A stretch of DNA of 64,000 nucleotides from Molossus alvarezi (Eukaryota; Chordata; Mammalia; Chiroptera; Molossidae): positions 30,417,182 to 30,481,181 of the forward strand of contig CM073893.1 of the NCBI GenBank assembly GCA_037176705.1, written 5' to 3'. Shown here one piece after another: positions 1-11,674 of this stretch. Position numbers and translations under genes: made by a program. The notes beneath the pieces were generated by a model. The model saw only the letters and a program-made list of their open reading frames with translations. It ran no database searches and had not been told where the DNA came from. How positions within the stretch are numbered: the stretch's first letter is position 1; each line of letters begins with the position of its first letter.

Positions 1-924
1 TAAATATATGCCACTATTGAACCCAAGATTTAGTCAGTCAACTAAGTCAACTGTTAGAGCTACTTGCAGTTATGTGAGCTAACACATTAAATCCAGGGTC
101 CACAAATTTGGCCTAATCCAAATGTTATATTCTCTCTTACTTGTTCCAAAACTTGTGTAATTTATCTCTACATAGGTTATTCCAGTTTCTGCAGATGTAA
201 ATTAACTAAATATTACACTTTTAGAGGGGAGGGTATTAGCAATTCATACTTATCTCACTGCACATGCTAATTTGTGGTCATAATTCTAAGTTTAGTGGTA
301 AGAAAGAGCAATAGAACAGACATTGAGAATAGACATCTCTTCCCAGTCAACTCCAGCTAAAGTTATTAGATGCTCGTAAAACAGGGAAAATCTGGTTTCC
401 TCATATGGTAGGGTAAGACACTTCTACTGGCAGCATCAGAAAGCCTCAGAGATTCAAAATTCTAAGCTTAATTTGGATTTCCTCATATGTCTCAACATGA
501 AACCATAGATTTCCACTTCTTCCCAGCCCCTGCCTTGTCATTGACATTAGAGATTTGAAGATTGTATCAACTTAACTTAAATTGTGATTCTGCAATCCAA
601 ACGATTAAAACTTCATTGTTATTTTAAGAAATATTAACCCTGATGCTACAAGATAAAAGGGGGAGCTTATTTTAGTGTTGATTTCAATGTTCTCTTGTTT
701 TCAATAACAACTTAGGGAGAGTTTAATAAAACAAAACAAAAAAGGTAGCTTGTCTTTTTTTGTAATCTGATGATGCCTTCAGAAGAAACATCCTTATAGG
801 AGAGTCTTGGACTCTTTATTGTTCCCCAAAATAAAGTTTGTTGGTTGCTGTTCTTGTAAGGCATTTGGTTCAGTGAAGACTTATCATATGTGATTGCAGA
901 TGATATTTTAATTAATTGTGAAAC
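1..924. other. Unassigned AT-rich DNA
   Basis: I see no open frame with protein-like composition, no SINE head or box B, and no recognisable L1 segment. Short A- and T-runs are present. Nothing further can be supported. Confidence 0.5.
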
Positions 925-1310
925 TTTTTATTTATAGTATTGCTGCATGACAAAGAGCTCTAAAATGTAGTGGCTTAAAAGAAATGAACAGCATTTATCA
1001 TCTCATAATTTTATGGTGCCAAAATTTTGAGAAAAACTTGGCTTAACAGGTCATACAGGGTTTTACTAATTCCACAGCATCACATGATATGGCTTCATTC
1101 ATCTGAAGGTTTGGCTAAGGCTGGAAGTAACATCACACATATGCCTGGTAGGTTGAAGCTAATATTTAGCAAATGTCTCAATTTCTCTCTCAGAAAGAGC
1201 ATTTCAAAGTTCTAATACAGATACTTCAATGCTTAATGACCTAGCTTCACAAAAAATAGTTTCTTTTATCATATTCGATTTGCCCTAGGTCTGTCCCTGG
1301 TTCAATATGG
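925..1310 (-). mobile_element. Ancient LTR-like relic
   Basis: The stretch resembles a common mammal-wide LTR-like repeat read in reverse: 'attgctgcatgacaaa', then 'tagtggcttaaaa', 'tttatcatctcataattt' and 'tcatctgaaggtttggct' appear in the expected order. A related copy in the opposite orientation lies at 56800-57320. It is diverged and has no clear ends or TSD. MaLR/ERVL-type origin is my inference from memory of the pattern; a library comparison would settle the family. Confidence 0.45.
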
Positions 1311-1370
1311 GAAGTGACTACACAAAGGCCTGAATACCAGGAAGTGTGGATGATTGAGAGCTGCCCCCTT

Positions 1371-1570
1371 TTTTTAAATTTAATGTTTTAATTGATTTTT
1401 TTGAGAGAGAAGAATGGAGAGAGAGTTAGAAACATCGATCTGCTGCCTCCTATACAGCCCCTACTGGAGATTGAACCTGCAACCTGGGCATGTGTCTTGA
1501 GCGGGAATTGAACTGGGACCTCTCAGTCCATGGGAGGACACTCAATCCACTGAGGCACACAGACTGGGCT
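1371..1570 (-). mobile_element. Ves SINE, diverged
   Basis: Reverse-oriented SINE: T-rich start, a GA-rich block ('gagagagaagaatggagaga'), 'aacatcgat', 'cctgcaacctgggcatgtg', then 'cactgaggcacacagactgggc', which is the reverse complement of the Ves head. Many substitutions and no obvious TSD suggest an older copy. It lies close to the end of the LTR-like relic. Confidence 0.75.
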
Positions 1571-2994
1571 GAGGGGACTGTTAAAAGCAGACTACCTTAA
1601 TGCTGCTTGTCATGGATCGTCCATATTCTATTTTCAATTTTCAAGAAAATCATCTCTGAAAGAAAGCCCAAGAACATGACCAATCTTCACATCAATCATT
1701 AAGATTGTTTCATAGTTTATGCCAATTTTTCTATCTGTTGGAGTCCAATCAAGAGACAGAAGCCAAAGAGAAATTTTAACATAAATAGTTGTTAACTATA
1801 ATTTGAAGAACTGAACAAAATTGTGACACTGTTTCACAGACATAGAAATTCCAGAAAGCTACTCTCACCCACAGAACTTGGAGAATCAAAGCAAAAGTAT
1901 GGGGATATACAACACAGAAGAACAGAGGGGAGACCCAGTGGAGAGGCTGAGACTGCTGAAGATTCTGCTTGGTCAAGACTGATGGCTCTGAGCTGTAAGG
2001 ATGGCCCTATAAACAGGTGAGTCTTAGAAATCTGAAATTAAATACTTGTTGCTCTTGTTCCTGGGGACATGGTGTTGCTAGTTTAGCTGTTGTTAGAAAA
2101 ATAAATGGCAAAGGATTAAACTTCTGGTTCTGGAACTAATTGTCATTGCCAGGTTTCATAAGTACTTATGGAAGAGGATAATGAAAATTTGAAATGAACA
2201 GAAAGCCAATAAAAAGAAACAAAACTGTTTTCCTCAGCTGCTGAACCCTCTTCTATGGACTCTTTATATAGATCTTGACTACAAAGTAGCACACATTTTT
2301 GCAGTGTCCTAGCCCAGCATCGTAAAAGAGGGTATTGAAAAATTAGTTTGTAGCTGAGAGACATTACATTATCACCTGACATAGTTCTGTTTGTGAAACT
2401 CCTGGGCACAGACTGAGTTTGTGTCAGGTATAATATATAACTTCTTCAAGGGCAGCAATTTCAAAATCCCCTTGATAATCTAATTAAACTATTATATAGT
2501 TGTTTTCCAGATAATATAAATGGCAACAACTGCCTTAACGAGACATAATAAATCCAAAATGTTACCATTTCAGCATCATATATATCTATGTGTGTGTGAG
2601 TGTATAAATGAACCTCCCACGTGCAAGAAATGTAGCTTTTTTTCATTATTTAATTAATGCTACCTTACCTAGAATCAGTTAACATGGCAAAAAATGCAAT
2701 CTTAGTAAATGTTGGCATTCAACTTCCACTGAATATTTGTGACACCTTTCTATGTTTTGTCTTCTATCACCATGTATTTACCATAGATACAAACATCGTC
2801 CTTCTCCGTGTGGCACCCTCAGCTCTGAACATCACCGTTGCCTCCGTGCCAGTCATAGAACAGGGGATCTGTGGACATGTCTTCAGAGAAGCACTGTGAA
2901 GATTTCCTCTCTTTGCATTCTGAGGTCTTGGCTGATACTCTTCTTATATGCAGCTCACAGAAATCTCCCTTTGCTCCATCCCATCTAAAGAGAT
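1571..2994. other. Unassigned DNA
   Basis: No coding exon is supported. Short frames at 1823-2020, 2143-2409 and 2657-2899 have no family resemblance that I recognise and sit among stops in all frames. Around 1820-2030 the base composition is less AT-rich and may be an old repeat, but I cannot name it. Confidence 0.4.
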
Positions 2995-3004
2995 TTCATT
3001 TTAG

Positions 3005-3227
3005 CCCAGCCAGTATGATTCAGTGATTGAGGGTCAACCCATACACCAAAAGGTCGTTGGTTTGACTCCCAATCAGGACACATGCCTGGGTTGTGGGCTC
3101 AATACCCAGTAAGGGAGCAGGCAGGAGGCAGCTGATCAATGTTTCCCTCTCATTGACATTTCTATCTCTCTTCCTCTCCCTTCTTCTCTTTCTAAAAATC
3201 AATAAAAATATTTAAAAAACAATAAAC
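3005..3227 (+). mobile_element. Ves SINE with TSD
   Basis: Head 'cccagccagtatgattcag', a diverged box B ('ggtttgactcccaatcagg'), 'acatgcctgggttgtgggct', C/T-rich region and the tail 'aaaaatcaataaaaat'. The element is flanked by a perfect 10-bp TSD, ttcattttag, at 2995-3004 and 3228-3237. The TSD fixes both ends and shows an L1-type retrotransposition event. Confidence 0.9.
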
Positions 3228-3465
3228 TTCATTTTAGGCCAATTTGTGCTTTTCATCTTGTAGCTCTAAGACAGTCCACCTCTCCCTGCAATACCTTTTT
3301 TTTTCTCTTCCCTTTCAGCTACTCTACAGGCTCCATATATGTTTTAATATATTTCATTTTACAAACAGATGCCACGGATCCATACTTTTTGATTTATCAT
3401 CATTTTTGGCTTTTGCTTTCTCTTCTACCACATCTTTTGAAAAATGAAACACTGCTTTCACTCTT

Positions 3466-3594
3466 GTTGACAGTGTGAACTTGGCCAGAGAGCGTAACCA
3501 TTTTTGTACCTCCATTTCTCCACAGTATACTGCAAATAATGTTCCTACATCATTGGGCTTATGGGTAGATTCAATAAATAAAGTACTAGGAGAG
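3466..3594 (+). mobile_element. MIR SINE, left part
   Basis: Reads like a MIR core: 'tgtgaacttggccagagag', 'gtaaccatttttgtacctc' and 'catttctccacagtatac' correspond to the MIR stretch running from 'tgtgaccttgggcaag' to 'cctcatctgtaaaatg'. It continues after the Ves insertion at 3892. MIRs are ancient tRNA-derived SINEs found across mammals. Confidence 0.7.
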
Positions 3595-3876
3595 CCCTGG
3601 CCATGTGGCTCGCTGGGTTCAGCAGCATCCTGTGCAATGAAAAGTCACAGGTTTGATTCCCAGTCAGGGTACATGCCCGGTTGCGAATTTGATCCCTAGT
3701 CGGGGTGCATGCAGGAGACAACTGACTGATGTTTCTCTCTCTCTCCCTTCCTCTCTTTCTAAAAAAACAGAACAAAAAAAATCAATAAAAATATATTAAA
3801 AAGAGAGAAAACTTTTCTCACATTTATAATTCTAAAGCATGTCTAAAATTCTTTGAAAAAAATAAATAAATAAATA
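3595..3876 (+). mobile_element. Ves SINE carrying extra 3' sequence
   Basis: The Ves body runs from 'ccctggccatgtggctcgct' to the A-rich tail near 3801. About 53 nt of unrelated sequence follow (3802-3854), then a second tail of aaat repeats. The entire 282-bp unit lies between perfect 15-bp TSDs, aaagtactaggagag, at 3580-3594 and 3877-3891. The simplest reading is that the SINE transcript ran past its own tail and both parts were inserted together. The target is a MIR. The SINE itself is somewhat diverged ('ggttcagcagcatcctg'). Confidence 0.85.
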
Positions 3877-3891
3877 AAAGTACTAGGAGAG

Positions 3892-3970
3892 TACCTGGCA
3901 CACAGTAAGCACTACCTGTTATTGTTGCTGTTTACTTGTTGTTATCCATACTGTTGCAATAACAATTATT
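3892..3970 (+). mobile_element. MIR SINE, right part
   Basis: 'tacctggcacacagtaagca' matches the typical 3' part of MIR ('gcctggcacatagtaagcgc'). It is the continuation of the copy at 3466-3594, split by the Ves SINE. Its right end is not sharp. Confidence 0.75.
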
Positions 3971-5057
3971 ATTATCTTCATGAATGGGGGTTGGGTAAAT
4001 ATATTTGGTAAAAATTACCAACATAAAAAAATTAATATATAAAATGTTTAACCACATTCTGATATAGTTGATATTTATGGGAAACTTTAGAGTTGAACAA
4101 TTATATTGTGAATTGACAGAAAAAGAAAAGCAGCCAAGATAATTTATACCAAATAAAGCTTTGCAGCTAAATTATTCACTTTATTATCTCAGTTCTCCAA
4201 TTTATTTTATCAATTAAGTTCTTACTCCAAATAATAATTGTACTGGTTCATTACTTTGATTTAAGAATATAAAAACAAAACATTACCAGGATTTAGCAAG
4301 GATAGTTGTCTTAACAACGCTTCAGAAACCCATTTACTCCCCAGTGATTACTAAAGATAAAGCCATGTTATATCTAAATCTCTTTTTCAAAAAGTCACAT
4401 GGAAACTACTTTTGGTATTTAATTTTGAATTAGGTAGAGTACATTATTCATACCACCCATGCATGTAATCATTCGTTGATTTAATATGCATTGTAAGAGA
4501 GCTATCGAGTGAAATAAAGGCTTGATATTAGAACATGAAATTACATAAAAGAAGAATGATAAGGAGGAACTAACTATAACTGTACCTGTTTTTTCACACA
4601 GGGGTTTAACTCAAATAGAACTTTCTATAAGCAGACTTCAAATACTCTACATTATTAAAAGGCTATATGACATATATTTTTAATTTAAAATATTCAGTTG
4701 TGAGAGAAACAAGCCATTTAAGAACACTGAAGTGCTCTAAAGTGCTTTTCAAATGTAAGGAGTCTGTATATTTAAAACTGGATTGTTGAGTATAAATGCT
4801 TTTCTACAATGATAATGTAATTTGAATTTCATAGATAGAGATTTATACTTCAATCCCTACCTCCCACCCCAAAACACATACATACTTACAAACTAATAGA
4901 CTCACTGGAGAAATGGAAGTAAGAGAAAGTTCTTTACTCACAACAAATATTGCAGTAAAACAGCCTGACTCTCAGTGGTTTTGGTAATGGTTTAGTACCT
5001 TTTTATTACTTTTGTATTGAATGGCTCATATATGGAGTATTGAACTATCCATTTAAA
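3971..5057. other. Unassigned AT-rich DNA
   Basis: Contains short A/T runs only. I see no coding frame, SINE, L1 or transposon end here. Confidence 0.5.
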
Positions 5058-5067
5058 ATACTTTGCA

Positions 5068-5280
5068 GCCCTGGCCTGTGTGGCTCAGTTGGTTGGGGGT
5101 GATCTTGTGCACCAAAATGTTGCCTGTTTGATTCCTAGTCAGGGCACATGCCTGGGTTGTGGGATTGATCCCTGGTAGAGGGCGTGCAGGAGGAAGTCAA
5201 GGTTTTACTCTTACATTGTTTCTTTCTCTCTCTCTCTCCTTCTCTCTCTTTCTAAAATCAATACAAATATTTTTAAAAAC
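5068..5280 (+). mobile_element. Ves SINE with TSD
   Basis: Head 'gccctggcctgtgtggctca' (box A included), box B 'gtttgattcctagtcagg', then 'acatgcctgggttgtggg' and the tail 'aaaatcaatacaaatatttt'. The 10-bp TSD atactttgca occurs at 5058-5067 and 5281-5290. Confidence 0.92.
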
Positions 5281-5290
5281 ATACTTTGCA

Positions 5291-6473
5291 AAGAAACAAA
5301 ATTAGGAAGAAGATAGCAAGAAAAGTCTGTAGTTGACCCAGAGAAGTGTGGATTGAGGTCATTCAGAGAGCCATAATAACAGCTTGCTTGGGATAGAGCA
5401 ATACTAGGATTCATACAAGGATTCCAAAGAGAATGTAGTTCATACTTCCAAGAGTTTATAACTTGAAAAAAGTAACAGATGAGAAGATATAAAGCCTCTT
5501 TTCTCATGAAACAATTGAGACCAGTGAAGTTGAGATTTATCTTGAAACCCCACAGGTAATGAATGGCAGAGAAAGACCTAGAGCTCACGTTTCCCCTCTA
5601 GAACACGTGCTCATTTCCTGCTTGAACGCGAGGGACTATTTGGTTGAGGATTGAGAAATACTAGAGTTTATTGCATTGTATCTGCAACCAGGAGAAATTT
5701 ATTTCAAGATGGGCATGAATCACAGGGTGAATTATAAACAATCAGCATTAGGACAAAGATAGCATAAGGAAACATAGAGCACATCCATCCAAAAAGCAGT
5801 GATCGACTTATTGACACCTCTCATGCTTCTGTTGAGGACACAATCAGATAATGAATATCTGAAAGATAAATAACTATCACTGATACACCATGCTGTATAA
5901 GATATAATGGATAAATTGATGATAGATAGGTAGGTCTAAGTTGCTCCTGTACCTTTTTTATGCCATTTTCTTGCAGACACATCCTTCCTTCCTCCTCACT
6001 CCCAACTCTTCAAATGAAATGTCAATAATAGCTTCTTTTTTTATGCTTTTCTCTAATTGCTTTCTTTTCACTCAGCACCAGGTAGGGTGTCAGGCATCTC
6101 TCCTTTGTCCTACCATTGTATGCTATGCATATATCTAACTGTACGTCATGCTCCTTGTGATTTGACTTTAGGTTTTCTCAGTCAAGTAGGAAGTATTCTG
6201 TACAAAGACTGCATTTTGTTTACCACTATGCCAAGAAAAGAAGTTGTTTATTACTTAGAGGTACTGTCGTTTTGAAAAGTAGTTAGTTGTTGCTAACAAA
6301 ACTCCAATCTGAGTAGATTTTTTATAAAGCCAATGTTTATTCTTCATTTAGGTGATGTATAATAGATTGTGGGAAAACTCTACTATACATAGTCATTTAG
6401 GACCTAAATGCATGTTTACTATGTGCCTTATAACTGTTATCAAGACACCAGACAAAAGGAGAATATTTTTAAG
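5291..6473. other. Unassigned DNA
   Basis: Frames here, for example 5211-5588 minus, which partly overlaps a SINE, show no recognised domain. No repeat was identified with confidence. Confidence 0.45.
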
Positions 6474-6490
6474 ATTATATAGTAGTTTTT

Positions 6491-6566
6491 TGTTTTGTTT
6501 TGTTTTATTTTATCCTCATCCAAGGACATTTTCCCATTTTTTGTTCAGATAGAGTGGGAGGGTGGG

Positions 6567-6609
<43 letters not shown>

Positions 6610-6775
6610 CGATGTGAAAGGGGCAAAGGGGCACATGGAGTGGCTGCCACCCACACGACCCAACCATGGCCGGGGACAAACTGCAACCAAGGTACATGCC
6701 CTTAGCGGGAACCGAACCCGGGTCTCTCTGGACCGCAGGCTGACACTCTAACTGCTGAGCCAAACTGGCCAGGGC
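6491..6775 (-). mobile_element. Second-type SINE (hairpin-tailed), with TSD
   Basis: In reverse orientation: 'tatcctcatccaaggacat' (the 3' hairpin motif), an expanded GA tract at 6571-6606, 'acatcgatgtgaaag', 'gggacaaactgcaaccaag', 'gtacatgcccttagcgggaa', and the head 'gccaaactggccagggc'. The 17-bp TSD attatatagtagttttt is perfect at 6474-6490 and 6776-6792. This type shares the Ves head but has its own middle and 3' end. Confidence 0.93.
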
Positions 6776-7085
6776 ATTATATAGTAGTTTTTGTATGGAC
6801 AAGCCTAAAGTAGTGTACATTGCCTCTGCCAAGATTTTCTGGGCCATAATTAACTGCAAGGAGAGTTGGGAAATGTACTCTAAGGAGAAAGAAAGAAAGA
6901 AAAAAAAAAAAGGGTTGGTATGTATTTAGGGAGATTTTACCACAGAAGTATTATGCAAATTTTGGCTGAATGAATTAATGAATCACAAAACAAATAAGTT
7001 AATAAATATATAAAATATGTAATCAGTGTGGTCAAGCTCCTTTGGTATTGCCAGTTTTCCACTATCTTTTTAAAATTTAAGGCTT

Positions 7086-7312
7086 ACCTGGTGGGTGTGG
7101 CTCAGTGGATTGAGTGTTGTCCCATGGACTGAAAGGTCCCAGTTCAATTCTTGATCAGGGCACATGCCTGGGTTACAGGCTCAATGTCCAGGAAGGGGTG
7201 TACAGGAGGCAACCGATCAATGTTTCTCTCTCACTCTCACATCTATGTTTCTATCTCTCTCTCTTTTCCTCTCTCTCTAAAAATAAATCAATAAAAACAT
7301 ATTTAAAAAAGC
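7086..7312 (+). mobile_element. Ves SINE with TSD
   Basis: 'acctggtgggtgtggctcag', diverged box B 'agttcaattcttgatcagg', 'acatgcctgggttacaggct', C/T tract and the tail 'aaataaatcaataaaaacat'. The TSD tttaaggctt is at 7076-7085 and 7313-7322. Confidence 0.9.
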
Positions 7313-7322
7313 TTTAAGGCTT

Positions 7323-9059
7323 TATGACATTTTCTTTGTGCTGTTCTCTGCAGTAAAAATAAACATTGTTAAACTTGGAATGGATAGAGATGCAAAGGGA
7401 CATTCCCTTCTCAAGTCTTACAATCTCTTAAAATGTAATAAATGACATCTAATTTGACACAATCCTCAGTTGTCCAAAAAGATGCTAATAAGTAAAAACT
7501 GTTATGTTATTTTTCAGATGAAGAGTATCAAGGCTTATTTTCCAGTCCTACTCAGCTGAAGCTAAGGGACTCTTGAACCCTAAAACCCGTCTCTTCTTAA
7601 TGCATGTGGGTACCTAACCAATGTGCTCCTCCTAAGGATACAGTAGGATTACATCCTCAGCTACCTCATGTTTCCAACTTTAGGTGGTCTATTTTAGATA
7701 ATAATCATAGAGAAATAAAGTTGTTGTCTGATTGAAAAAAAAAAAAACCCTTCTGCAAATCATAATAGATAATAAAATAAGCAATCCTAAGCAGTGTTAT
7801 GCAAGATCAGAAAATAAGCAAGAGTTTTTTGTCTTTACAATATGTTGTAATATATTTATAAACTATACTAATATTTGACATGTTGATATTTTACATCTTA
7901 GTGCCAACTATAACAAGAAACAAGGAAGCAGATGTCCTGTGATATATTTTTTCTTTTGTAGTTTCATGCATATTGGGGCTTTCTTTGGGAAAATAAAACA
8001 TCAAGAATTTGATGTTTTATCTCCTTAATGCACTATCTTTTGCATCTGTGTCTACCAGATATTAGAAAATAACATCTTGCCAGCTGCATTCTGTCAACAT
8101 TCAGGGAAATTCTACATCTGCCTGCACACATGACTCTTCTGTTAATACCAGCAAGGTTCGAAGTAGAATATAGTCAAAGGGATCATTAAGCTATTTATAT
8201 GTCAATTTGATATCATAAGTTTATCATCATTTAGAATAAAGAAGAATATGTCAGGAAAGTAAGATTGCATTTCTTGTAGTACTTACTAAAAAGTGAATTA
8301 TATATAGAAGGTATATTGGATTAAAGGTATCATGATATTAGACTTTCTGAATTACTAATGCACTATCATGCCAAAAGTGGCAAATGATTTTGAGAATATT
8401 AAAGCATTTGAAGAAGTCAGTTAACCACGAATCATAACTATTCTTTATTTAAATACTTTCAAGACCCAGCAGATTTAACAGGAATGCATCTTTTGATCAC
8501 TGTATATCAGAAAGCTTATATTTATCTTGGAAAAAATAACTACCCTTATGAGTAAATATTAGAAAAATATTCATTATAAAAATATTTTATTTAAGATAGT
8601 TAGCAATAAATACTATATAGAAAACATTATCTTATAAATAATGTAATATAATTGGGTTGGTGATTGTCCAAGCTCTTCTATAAGATTTTTTTTCTTTCTA
8701 ATTCTAGGAGCCTAGTTTTCTTTCCCACAATGTCCAAATCTGTTTGTATTGTAACTTTTAGAGAGAAAAAAAAATTATACTGAGCATAAAAAATCTTTGA
8801 ATAATAACAAGAACAAATTCTATATATTTTAACAAGTCAATAGATTATTGATTTGGATACTCTCAATTTTTTCTGACTCTAATAAAACTTAAATTACACA
8901 ATTATAAGTGAGTTGACACACATGCATAATATAATTGCATAACAGATACTATATTAGCTGAATAATCTCTGTTATTTCCCTTTATTATTCTATTACAGAA
9001 CCCCAGTTTTAATTAAACTATAATATGAATATGCTTGGGAATGAATCATAATTAATCTA
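7323..9059. other. Unassigned AT-rich DNA
   Basis: About 1.7 kb with no defensible gene. A MIR-like piece in reverse orientation may lie near 7515-7600 ('cagatgaagagtatcaaggc'), but it is too diverged to call. Confidence 0.45.
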
Positions 9060-9840
9060 AGCCTATTTTTACCAGTGATTGATTTGGGGAAGGATATAGG
9101 GCTGTTTGCTATGATACCCGTGTTATTGGTGGAAGCAGAGTTCTTGGGGTGTCATGAAGAAAATAATTTCCTGAGGCCCCCAATGAGAGAAAAAGCTTTC
9201 ATGAAAGGCTTTACTGATGATGTAAAATTAAGGGGGTTCTTGTTCAAGGTCCTGTCTCTGTCCATCGCACCACAGAAAAAGTCCAATTTTATCTGCAGCA
9301 GGGCCAGAATTAAGGCCACTGCCCAGAATTTCTGCTTCATATTAAAGTTCAGTCCAATCCAGTCCAGCGTCTGGCTAGCTTAGATTGTGTTCCCAGCTGC
9401 AGTTCATTGCATGTGGGGTCTGCACGGCTACAAGCCATTTGGCTGCTTAAGGCCACATGGCTATGGAGAGAGAACAGGTGAGCAAATGGGCAAGTGTGAA
9501 TCACAGAGCAAGTGAGAAAGTACAAACAAGAGTGCGAACAAGCAGGCAGGAACTTTGTTTGGGGAATTTAACCTCCCAAGATTGTACATGTCTCTGATAG
9601 GGTCCAACCCTTAGCCAATCCATTGTTCCCCAGGCTAGACCGACAGGCAAGCACCTTCTCTACATCACATCTACTTCACTGCGCATGTGCCTATCTTCCC
9701 CTTTGTTGGACCCTTCCCCCCAGTGATCTGCAGGGAATGGACAGGTGGTTCCTTGGGGAGTATGAAGCATTAGCTTCCTGGTGAAGCTGCCCAGATGATC
9801 ATGCTTATAATATCTGGTCTCCCCTTTGCTCTCTTCCTAT
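9060..9840 (-). mobile_element. Possible LTR or retroviral relic, unidentified
   Basis: This block is clearly less AT-rich than its surroundings and contains 'ctgcgcatgtgc', an NRF1-like palindrome, at about 9680. Read in reverse, a 62-residue frame (9340 to 9152) begins with a short basic start and a leucine/alanine-rich hydrophobic stretch, as a signal peptide would. It then stops and is followed by further open sequence in the same frame. I do not recognise the protein. LTR plus leader or envelope start is one reading; a retrocopy of a host gene is another. Strand is inferred from the frame only. Confidence 0.3.
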
Positions 9841-10229
9841 TATTGATATTTATAAACTAGCTAATTATGAGGATAAGACGTAGAGCTAAAGTATCCATTT
9901 TTCAAAATAAGGCCACAACCCTTAGAATCAAAGCCAAGTGAGGAAGATTAGAGCAACTTTGTGTCCTTGAGTAACTAAAGAAAGTCCTGGTCTACCTGTC
10001 CCAGATACCTTAACAGATACAGAATCTATTTCTTATGGCTTGATCTAGACATAGTCTGGATAAAATATCATATCACAAATGTATGTTGGCAAGAAATCTC
10101 ATTATATTATAGAGGCTCCAGTTTCCTTCAAACTAAATAAAGACCAAATATAAATTTACATTGACTCATAAAGAGAATATAAAATACAGCATTTAACTTA
10201 TTTATACATTTATATAAACATCTTTACTT
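9841..10229. other. Unassigned DNA
   Basis: No gene or repeat recognised. Confidence 0.4.
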
Positions 10230-10416
10230 TTTAAAAAAATTGAATTTACTTATTTTAGAGAGAGAAAAGAAGAGAGAGAGACAGAGACATTGAGCTCTTT
10301 TCCCACTTATTTATGTATTCATTGGTTGATTCTTATATGTGTGCTGACTAGAGACTGAACCTCAACTTTGTTGTATTGGGGTGATGGTCTAACCCACTGA
10401 ACTACCCAGCCAGGGC
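10230..10416 (-). mobile_element. Old Ves SINE
   Basis: Diverged reverse copy: 'ttttagagagagaaaagaag', 'agagacattgagctc', and the end 'actgaactacccagccaggg', which is the head reversed. The middle ('tgactagagactgaacc') is barely recognisable. No convincing TSD. Confidence 0.65.
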
Positions 10417-10710
10417 CTACATTTGTATTTATTAAAAAGAAACAAAGGAGAATGAGAATTATTTAAGATATATTTTTAAATGAAAATTGTGCTTCGGATA
10501 TTTTTTTAATTATAGTAAATCATTACTAATAATAAGTGAAATTATTAATATGCATTTCTTGTACAAATCATTATCTTATTTCTTAGGAAAGTGTAGAAAT
10601 TTATTTCACATCCCCAACACAAGAACCTGTTCTCTTCAGATTTATATAGATAAGTAGTCCTCAAATTTTGATTCCCCAAATAAATTTATACTTTTAAAAG
10701 TTATTGAAGA

Positions 10711-10915
10711 GCCCTGGCCAGTTTGGCTCAGCAGTGAGAGCGTCCACCCGTGGACCATAGAGACCCAGGTTTGGTTCCTGCTAAGGGCATGTACCTCGGT
10801 TGCAGTTGGTCCCTGGCCCTCGTTGGGGTCGTGTGGGTGGCAACCACTCAATGTGTCTCTCTCACATCGATGTTTCTGTCTCTCTCTTTCTCCCTTTCTC
10901 CCTAAAAAAAAAAAA
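10711..10915 (+). mobile_element. Second-type SINE with TSD
   Basis: 'gccctggccagtttggctca', 'ggtttggttcctgctaaggg', 'catgtacctcggttgcag', 'cacatcgatgtttctgtctc' and an A-tail. The 3' hairpin segment is missing: the C/T tract runs straight into the A-tail. The TSD ttattgaaga is at 10701-10710 and 10916-10925. Confidence 0.92.
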
Positions 10916-10925
10916 TTATTGAAGA

Positions 10926-11660
10926 CTTTAAGTACATTTGTTCATATGTGTTATATTTATTTATATTTACCAAATTAGAAATAAAAATTGAGAAATTTAA
11001 TTATTTAAATAATTTAAAAATCAACAATAATAAACTTAAATAATATATTTCATGAGATATTTTCAAAAACAAGATAACAATTATTGTGAAAAATAAAATT
11101 ACTTTACATTTTTCCAAGTCCATTTATAATCTGGCTTAATAATGAAAAACCAGTTTTTAAAATATCTGCTTCTTCGACCTTACTATTGAGACGTAATGTT
11201 TTGGTAGTTGTATATAAAGATAATCTATTCTCAAACAGGAATATAGCTGAAAAATTCCTGGTCTTTCTATGTAGTTATGAATATTCTTTGATACCATACC
11301 AACACTCAACAAGCAGTATTTTCTTAAAATATCGTTGCAATATAGAATCTAAAATTATGTGAACTTGTTGAACTCTTTTACATTCAAATTTATTTGTTTG
11401 TCTTACTCACTGAACGGTTATTTTACCCATGCATTAATGTGTAATAATATGTGTTGCTAGTTTGGAAACTATTTACCCACTTTCCAGATATTTTGGATTT
11501 TGACACATTCCATTATAGAATATTAAAAATAATAGTAATTAATATTATAACTCACCAGAGATATTTTAAGTGCCAAGAAATTATCAATCTCATGATTTCA
11601 GATAAAGCTTTTTCAAAATTCAAAATTTCTCTTGAAAGCTTGTATTTTATCATGAGTTAA
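10926..11660. other. Unassigned AT-rich DNA
   Basis: Very AT-rich, with the short chance frame 11451-11660. No feature supported. Confidence 0.5.
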
Positions 11661-11674
11661 AAATATACTGAGTT

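Noticed and set aside
6545..6859. Minus frame of 104 codons
   Set aside because: It is a translation of the SINE at 6491-6775, including the GA tract read as a Ser-Leu repeat, not a gene.
9680..9692. NRF1-like palindrome as a host promoter
   Set aside because: A single motif without a CpG island or downstream exon cannot support a promoter call. It is mentioned only as part of the LTR-like block.
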